Origin: Plicaturopsis crispa FD-325 SS-3
Lineage: Eukaryota > Basidiomycota > Agaricomycetes > Amylocorticiales > Amylocorticiaceae
Reading direction: 5' to 3'
NCBI GenBank assembly: GCA_000827205.1
Contig: KN832563.1
Coordinates: 1,154,765 to 1,218,764 of the forward strand
Length of the DNA: 64,000 bases
Both the position numbers and the translations under genes were made by a program. Below, in pieces: positions 58,061 through 64,000 of the stretch. Below the pieces are notes generated by a model that was given only the letters and a program-made list of their open reading frames with translations, had not been told where the DNA came from and ran no database searches. How positions within the stretch are numbered: position 1 is the stretch's first letter; the number at the start of each line of letters is the position of its first letter.

Positions 58061-61000
58061 AGATAGGGCTCATGCACAAACCACCAACGTCAGATGACTG
58101 TGACTGCACAGTGACCTATCGTGACTTATCGTGACCAGTCAGCCACAAGCGGCGTTGCAGCCGTCGTTCGAGAGACTCTGAAGCATGGTATGATATGGAT
58201 ATATTGTACTACGACTAGACAAACTATAAAGGAGCATATAGATACTATAAGATGATAGCAAAATGTTTGAAAGCCAAAAAAAAAGTGGTCAAGTCCGAAA
58301 TCAAACTTGCTTTGCATGCTCAAGGTCATCCATAAGGGTTGCGGGCAGCACTCGGTGGCCATGGTACTTTTTTCCAGCCCAGGCAGCCTGTCGGCCAGTC
58401 AGGCCTTTCCGATAGGCGTCCATGAAACGGCAGGAGCGACGGGAATACCTGGCATCACGGACAAGTTCAGCTCTGATGTAAAAAGTCTTCAGGCGGCGAG
58501 AAGATCAAAATACGCACCTTCTCATCTGCTCGACAGAAATCGCGTTGAGCGCGTGAACCACATTATCTTGTAAATCAACTTCTTTGGAAGAAGGCGGTTT
58601 CAACCGATACTCGCGCTTTGCATGGCCCCAGCACTGTTCGATAAAATTAAGTTCACAGTGGAACTTTGGTAAGAACAGGACCTTGAAGCCGCGCGCCTCG
58701 CACGCCGTCTCGAGAAGAGACTTGGTGTTCGAGAAGTCGGGCTGAGAATAAAGGATACGGCGGCAGCAGCAGTCGGAGGAGGTAGGTTCACATTTGAAGC
58801 CCTTGCATTCCGCGCGCTTATGTGTCATGTCCCCGAGGCCGCGCTCCTCGAGAATTGTTGCCATGCCCTTGAAAACACCAGCGCGAGGGTGGTCCAGTGG
58901 GAAATAGAATGCCTGGGGTGATCCATCCGCAAATTTCCCATCCGCCATGCGAACCTTGGTCTTCGATGGCTTCCCGTCGGCGCCATACACAATTTGTCCG
59001 TTGGTGTCTTTCACCGTCACCTCGACACCCCAATTTGTGCCTACTTTGGGGGTGTATTTCGGCATCTTGCGCGCAGAGAGCGCGTCGTCAGCCCGCTTCA
59101 GGTGTGTTGTCGCGTTATCGAAGACGAGAACGTGATCCTCGTCGGGGTATGAGTTGGATAGGATATCCATGGCTTTCTCAGCCTGCGCCAGGATGTCGTC
59201 GCTGGTGAAATAGCCCTCCCGATTTTTCCCTGCCTTGAAGAGGACTCGTGTTGCTTCGGTCTCGTCGCGCGAGCGAAGCCAGCCATAATCGGCGGAAACG
59301 AAATCCGCCACCATCAACGATGCGCCTTCTCCTTTGGCATATGGGACCGGTGTAGCGTCTTTATGAACCCACTGTGCTGTTCGGCGGTCGTTGGCGTAGA
59401 AAGTGGACTCGTCATGGAACCACACGACAAGTGGCCGACATCCTTGACGTGGCCCAGCGATCTCTTGGTTGGTTTCTGTCCAGCGGCGGGTGCGCGCTTC
59501 GACATCGACCCACTTCGGAAGGAATACATTTTGGCGGTAGAAGACAACATCGTCGCGCTCGTGGCCATCGACGTATTGGCCTTTGAAATTCTTTGTCCAG
59601 CGGTATCCAACTTTCTTCATCCAACGCTTCGCGGTTGCGAGCGAAATCGTTTTCTTCATTCGCAGTCGTTCCTTGACCTCTGGACGGTCGAGATAGTGGA
59701 CCATGTCCATGGCGCGTACGTATTTTCCGATGCTCTGCAGGTGCAGCTGGATCTCTTCCGACAGATCGTTTTCATCGAGCCACGAAATGTTCCAAGACCC
59801 GTAGGGATTCGTCGGTATGTCGCTGCGGTCTCCAATGAAGGCTCTTGCCCACGAACGGAGCTGACGAGCATGCCAGCCCGATTTGGACACACCATTCGCG
59901 GTGACAAGTGATGCAGCAATCCAAGCACCTTTCGAAGGAGAATTCGGGGAAGTGTAATGGGTCAGGAAGGTGCGTATTTCTTCGAATCGTTCGCGCGTCC
60001 ATAGACTGATGCCAGGGTCCTTATATCCGCGTCCTTTGTTTCGATGAGGCCGCAGGATTTCCCGTATATCCGCGAGCGCTGCCGCTGCCGCAACTTCCGT
60101 GGGTGGAACACGATCGGACCCGCCGCCGCCAGCAGACGTGAAGTCTGTTCCGTCCTTCTCGCGTGTCTCGTTGTTGTCGCATCGCTCTGCCTCCGCCTCT
60201 GCACTGCACTCCCTCCGATCCGAGTCCCTGGTCTGATCTGCGAGGTCGGACTCCTCCTCCTCTGCACACTGTTCATCGTCTTCATCCGAATCAGACCCCA
60301 ACACGTCCCTGTCACACTCTGCGGCGTCCTCTGGCAGAGTATTCTCGTCCTCGGGCTCTGTTGCCTCGGTCAAAAACACGTCGTTCTCTTGTGCTCGCTC
60401 CTCCGCTGGTCGTGTTGGTGGGTCTCGACGTTTTTCCTGCGAAAGCATGCACTCCATTGACTCCCATTCCATGGGCTGGGGGCTCGGGGGCTCGAATATG
60501 TCGAACGGATCAGGCTGCGAGGTCTCCCTTGCTTGCTCAGGCACTCGGGGGCTCAAAGACGTGTTTTTCTCGACGCCCGGGTGTTCCGTCGTGTGCGGCG
60601 ATTGTACCTGTATTTCGGGAGAGCAGGGACGTTCCTAGAGGTGAGATCATGTCAGTCTCTACGCGACTGTCCGCGCAGGTCTGCGGTCCAGCAAAATTCG
60701 GTGCGCACATTCTCTTTATTTGCTTTCCGACTCTTTGACAAACGTGTTTTCTTTGTGTTCTTGCTAGCATAACTCCCAAGGCGTAGGAGGTTACCGAGAG
60801 CTCGTTTGGGCATTCGAGAAAAGCAGTGGTAAAAATTAGGGCGTGACGCGAGCTTGGGCGGCGCGCGCGCGCGCTTTGCCAGTCAAAATTGTAGCCGTAT
60901 TCTTAATGGCGCTCGCAATTCTGCAAAATAAAATTTTCTAGCCGCACGACCCCCCCCTGAAATTTGAAAACTGAGCGGCTGGTGCGAAGCGATTTTTTGT

Positions 61001-61099
61001 TTTCGCAAAGCTGAAAGCGCCATTAGATTTTTGTCAAAATGTAACGCTATTGTAACGCTAAGTCACCTGACGTTGGTGGTTTGTGCATGAGCCCTATCT
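58061..61099 (-). mobile_element. Tc1/IS630-like DNA transposon, complete
   Basis: 39-bp inverted ends (58061-58099 and 61061-61099, one mismatch) begin AGATAGGGCTCATGCACAAA. Each end is bordered by TA (58059-58060 and 61100-61101), the Tc1/mariner target duplication. The element is 3,039 bp and contains one transposase gene in minus orientation. Near-identity of the ends and an intact ORF indicate recent movement. It sits inside the hAT-like element at 57770-61603, so it is younger. Confidence 0.92.
58301..60556 (-). CDS. DDE transposase (Tc1/IS630-related, basidiomycete type)
   Basis: Exons 60556-58518 and 58448-58301 join to 728 residues (R|YSRRSCRFMDAYRKG across the intron). The first 140 residues are acidic and disordered. 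A DNA-binding-like region follows (TISLATAKRWMKKVGYRWTK near residue 303-322). The catalytic triad is visible: D382 in WFHDEST, D480 in VLVFDNATTH and E640 in ELNFIEQCWGHAK. A Cys-rich insertion (CKGFKC..DCCCRR, residues 584-599) lies between the second D and the E. The C-terminus ends GKKYHGHRVLPATLMDDLEH. No stop or frameshift interrupts it, so it may be functional. Confidence 0.92.
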
Positions 61100-61603
61100 T
61101 ATCTGCGAAAGTGCGAGTCTCGATAGCTACGCTGTACCACTGGAAAGCTTTTATTTCACTCGGCGGCGTCCCCCATTGCGGTAAAATAACGGGCACCAGG
61201 TCCACTGTCTACCTGTCATGCATGTCATGGCAGACAGTATTGGACGACCAACCACCCGCGTGAGTGACGGCGCAGGTCCAACTCGATGGAGCGCGTGTAG
61301 CTTTTGCACAGCAAAAAAAAGACTCGAAGGCTAAAATACATCTCACAGCAATGGTACACATCTGAGAGTGTTACCGGCAGGTCCTCCTCAAGCCCATAGG
61401 GTCTCGGGTCTGTGGGATGTTGCGCGCGACAGCGCGTCTCGCAGGCGTCGCGCGACATTTCTCGAGCTTTCTAATTCGGCAATCATCTCGCGATGCAACT
61501 CAAGGTCGGTTCACCTTGAGGCACCTCAAGACACCCAAAAAGGTAATACACTTGATGTGAGTTGAGGTCAGCTTGAGTTCACCTCACATCAGCGGCAGCA
61601 CTA

Positions 61604-61611
61604 CTCGCGAC
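61604..61611. repeat. 8-bp target-site duplication, right
   Basis: CTCGCGAC, identical to 57762-57769. Confidence 0.9.
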
Positions 61612-61643
61612 CAGGGGGCTTGCGGATCGGAAAGTGTAAGATA

Positions 61644-62281
61644 CTATCATGGGTCCAGTGTTCGATAATCTCAATGAAACTTTTTTTCTGGCTTCAACCA
61701 CAACTCCTTTCTTCCCTGGCTTTTTTGTAGACACAAATATACCTTCTAAGCTTTATGGTTCCGATTTTTTTGAGGCAAAAATGTTGCGCAAAGCACTTGC
61801 GGATGCCAAAACAAAAGGGACCCAGTGTTCGATAATTTTGTCACGGTGTGTCACGCTCTTGATGGGCTGCCGAGGGCGATCTCCAAGCTCAGCGGAGTTT
61901 AAACTGTCAAGTTGTGGCGCCTCAATGTAACACTTCATAGCGATTTCGTTTCGACAACATGCAGAACGAGATCCTGGGGCGCTCAGAATTGTCTACGAAC
62001 GCTCGTACTACATGCGCTTATGTACTACATTTTTTTTGCAGCGAAAAATTGGCATCAGAAGGCTCCTGGCGGCATTCAATCCAAAAACCGCTCATTTTCG
62101 GCACTGTTCGATTTTTCACCATCCACAGACTCAGTATTTTAAAAAACGGACTTCACAGTCGTATTCAGGGCCATTGAAAGGCCTTAATACAAAAAAGAAT
62201 TGAGGGAAAAGATGAGGAAACAAGCGTGCAACGAGGGGGGGTCCAGTGTTCGATAATTATCAAACACTGGACTCCTGATAG
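61644..62281. mobile_element. 0.64-kb MITE with TA target duplication
   Basis: Inverted ends of about 27 bp: the left reads CTATCATGGGTCCAGTG then TTCGATAAT, the right its complement with three changes. TA flanks both sides (61642-61643 and 62282-62283). The core CCAGTGTTCGATAAT is repeated at about 61820 and at 62242, the last forming a palindrome with the right end. There is no transposase. TA and size suggest a Tc1/mariner (pogo-like) relative, different from the element at 58061. Confidence 0.75.
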
Positions 62282-63147
62282 TAGGGCTCGTTCATGTACG
62301 ACTACGTGTGACATTGCGTGACAATCATGTGAATTGGCAGGCGCGGAATAGTTTGCGTGACATTCGAGTCCCGAAAGCGGCCAAAATTTGGCCTGGCTGC
62401 AACGTCGTTTCTACATCTCCGATGTGAGCACAACAAAAATGAAAAATTGCGCACGAGTACACTTCAGTCACCCCCTTTATACCATCTATTAGATATAATA
62501 ATGTGATACATGGAATTGGTCTAAGAGATGGTTTTCTGGTGTGGGCCGCCTGGTCTTGGGCCAGCTTGACCTGCTATAGCGGGCCGGCCCACTTTTGTGT
62601 GGGCCTCCCTTTGTGGGCCGATATATATTGGCCCACTGATTGTGGTCTTTCTCTATTTTTCCTTGGCACTAGCCCACAGGCCCATCGTCCCATAGGGTGC
62701 CAGGAGTCTTTCAAATATATTATTTTTCTCAATTGGCTTCAAAAAAAGCCTTGCCTCCCTTGTCATTGCCTCTACATATATGGTCTCAATGCAGGCCAAA
62801 TGTTTGCACTCAATATTTATCATTTCTAATGATATCTACTGCCCCTCCAAGAGTTATACGAGAAGTTACGGCCACCCGCCATGCTACCTGTGGCAGGCCG
62901 GAAAGAAGTACACACTTAGTCTTATAGCTTGCCTACTTCAAGATGTATGTAGTACTTGTATCCCCTGTCCCATGTCCTTCCCTGACCACATCTTTTCCTC
63001 CCTTCTATACATCCTCACATCCACATACATATCCTTTATTTTACAAAAGATACCCTATGTTTGCATATATGCCCACTACTACTTCATCATTCAAGATCTC
63101 ACTTATCAGACCCTGCTTCTCCCTTAACTTTCCCTTTTTGCAAAACC
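62282..63147. other. non-coding repeat-rich sequence
   Basis: Contains many GGGCC/GGCCC motifs (62540-62640: GGGCCGCC, GGGCCAGC, GGGCCGGCCC, GGGCCGAT), then T-rich sequence. A degenerate unit of the downstream minisatellite (GGCCACCCGCCATG at about 62871) is already present. No gene seen. Confidence 0.45.
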
Positions 63148-63505
63148 CTATGGGCCACCCACCGTGCAGGGTGGGCCCGTCTAAACCGTCCCGTCAACGG
63201 CTATGGGCCACCCGCCATGCAGGATGGGCTTGTCTAAACCGTCCCGTCAACGGCTATGGGCCACCCGCCATGCAGGATGGGCCTGTCTAAACCGTCCCGT
63301 CAACGGCTATAGGCCACCCGCCATGCAGGATGGGCCCGTCTAAACCGTCCCGCCTGAAGGCTATGGGCCACCCGTCATGCAGGGTGGGCCGTCTAAACCG
63401 TCCCGCCAAAGGGTATGGGTCACCCACCATGCAGGATGGGCCTATCTAAACTGTCCCACCCAAAGCTATGGGCCACCCACCATACAGTGTGGGCCTATCT
63501 TCAAC
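63148..63505 (+). repeat. 53-bp minisatellite, about 7 copies
   Basis: Units start CTATGGGCCACCC and end near GTCCCGTCAACGG, at about 63148, 63201, 63254, 63307, 63360, 63413 and 63465. The second to fourth copies are almost identical, the outer ones increasingly diverged. As 53 is not a multiple of three, the run passes through all frames and is not coding. Confidence 0.9.
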
Positions 63506-63583
63506 TTTTCATATTACAAGCACATATTTTTCTTTTTCACCAAAGACTTGATTGCGAGACAACAAACACATATTTATAGTAAA

Positions 63584-64000
63584 CTAATCATATCTCCTTC
63601 TTTTCCGCGGAGAGCTTGTTTTTACAGGGGATGCAGACAAGTCATCCCCCAATTCTAACCCAAGCTGCTGAGTTGCTGTGCGCCCCTCCTGGGCATATGC
63701 ATCTGCCAATGCACTTTCCTCTGCTGCTACAAGCAGCTCAGCGTCATCTTCCTCCTCCTCAAGCTCCCCATAACCATCATAATCTCCGTCATCGTCGCTG
63801 TCCTCCTGGTCATAACTTGCAGTATGTTCTAACACTGCAGCATTCACAACCTCTTCCTCCGATGGTCCCCAAGACTCTGGCATGACCTTCGCGCAACGGA
63901 TTCCTCCAACCGCACTCTGCCAAGTCACGCAAAGGCTACACAGATATTCTCTGCGCAGCATAAGCTGATGGACCATGTCTTCAGCATTGCCATCTACCTC
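63584..64000 (-). CDS. C-terminal part of an unknown acidic protein, cut by right edge
   Basis: The open frame enters from the right edge (EVDGNAEDMVHQLMLRREYL..) and stops at 63584. It contains a short ordered part (REYLCSLCVTWQSAVGGIRC) followed by a very acidic region (YDQEDSDDDGDYDGYGELEE) and a basic end SPRKRRRYD, which could be a nuclear signal. Its position among transposons suggests a gene of a mobile element, but no family was recognised. Confidence 0.4.
   Translation of the reverse strand, partial: EVDGNAEDMVHQLMLRREYLCSLCVTWQSAVGGIRCAKVMPESWGPSEEEVVNAAVLEHTASYDQEDSDDDGDYDGYGELEEEEDDAELLVAAEESALADAYAQEGRTATQQLGLELGDDLSASPVKTSSPRKRRRYD

Larger units (their letters stand above)
57770..61603. 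mobile_element. hAT-like non-autonomous element carrying a nested transposon
   Basis: Its ends are the inverted repeat TAGTGCTGCCGCTGATGTGA (perfect over about 21 bp), and the exact 8-bp sequence CTCGCGAC flanks it at 57762-57769 and 61604-61611. An 8-bp duplication and a TAGTG start (YARNG rule) are hAT hallmarks. Subterminal copies of CTCAAGGTGA and its complement lie at both ends. Without the inner element (58061-61099) it is only about 0.8 kb and has no hAT transposase, so it depended on one in trans. Confidence 0.9.

Noticed and set aside
62943-63290. 115-residue open frame across the minisatellite
   Set aside because: The repeat unit is 53 bp, so the frame shifts each unit; the peptide only reflects the repeat.

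Overview
The window is nuclear DNA from a filamentous basidiomycete, most likely an Agaricomycete. The evidence is dense short introns of about 50-60 nt (GT..AG), closely packed genes on both strands, a two-copy fungal kinase family, an A-T-R adenylate-forming reductase, a basidiomycete-type DDE transposase, and a mitochondrial gene set with N-terminal targeting peptides. Coding calls were made by following homologous reading frame across introns. Exon borders given to the base were checked for GT/AG and phase by eye; where only a span is given, the internal exons are approximate.

Layout. 1-2036: 5' part of an NBR1-like PB1/ZZ autophagy receptor gene (minus strand, runs off the left edge). 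2533-8472: two tandem fungal-type kinase genes on the minus strand. The first is split by a 2.4-kb DNA transposon (2970-5367) with 13-bp perfect inverted ends and apparently captured cargo; the second is intact. 9.5-10.6 kb: a proline/glutamine-rich ORF. 11.0-12.6 kb: a TMEM14 protein and an unrecognised protein. 13.3-17.3 kb: an adenylation-carrier-reductase enzyme. 18.4-24.5 kb: dual-specificity phosphatase, Mediator subunit 4 and a CLC chloride channel/antiporter. 24.8-32.7 kb: an acidic unknown protein, MMS19 and an NDUFAF7-type mitochondrial methyltransferase. 33.0-40.1 kb: a small KEN-box protein, a wax-synthase-like acyltransferase, a METTL13/EEF1AKMT4-like methyltransferase with an 18-nt microexon, and a tandem pair of PQ-loop membrane proteins. 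40.3-57.7 kb: a housekeeping block (Kei1, eIF4E2/4EHP, MsrB, tropomyosin, a DUF2408 protein, ATP synthase alpha, bL21m, Prp40, Rpf1, a p24 cargo receptor, Etr1/MECR). 57.7-64 kb: mobile and repetitive DNA, namely a Tc1/IS630-like transposon nested inside a short hAT-like element, a 0.64-kb TA-flanked MITE, a 53-bp minisatellite and the 3' end of an unknown acidic ORF.

Functionally the core is ordinary housekeeping, rich in mitochondrial functions (Atp1, bL21m, Etr1, NDUFAF7, MsrB) and often arranged as divergent head-to-head pairs with short shared promoters. The novelty lies in the two transposon-rich flanks. The left one shows a clean transposon insertion into a kinase gene, with both halves still alignable to an intact paralogue; the right one shows nested elements whose target-site duplications can be read directly.
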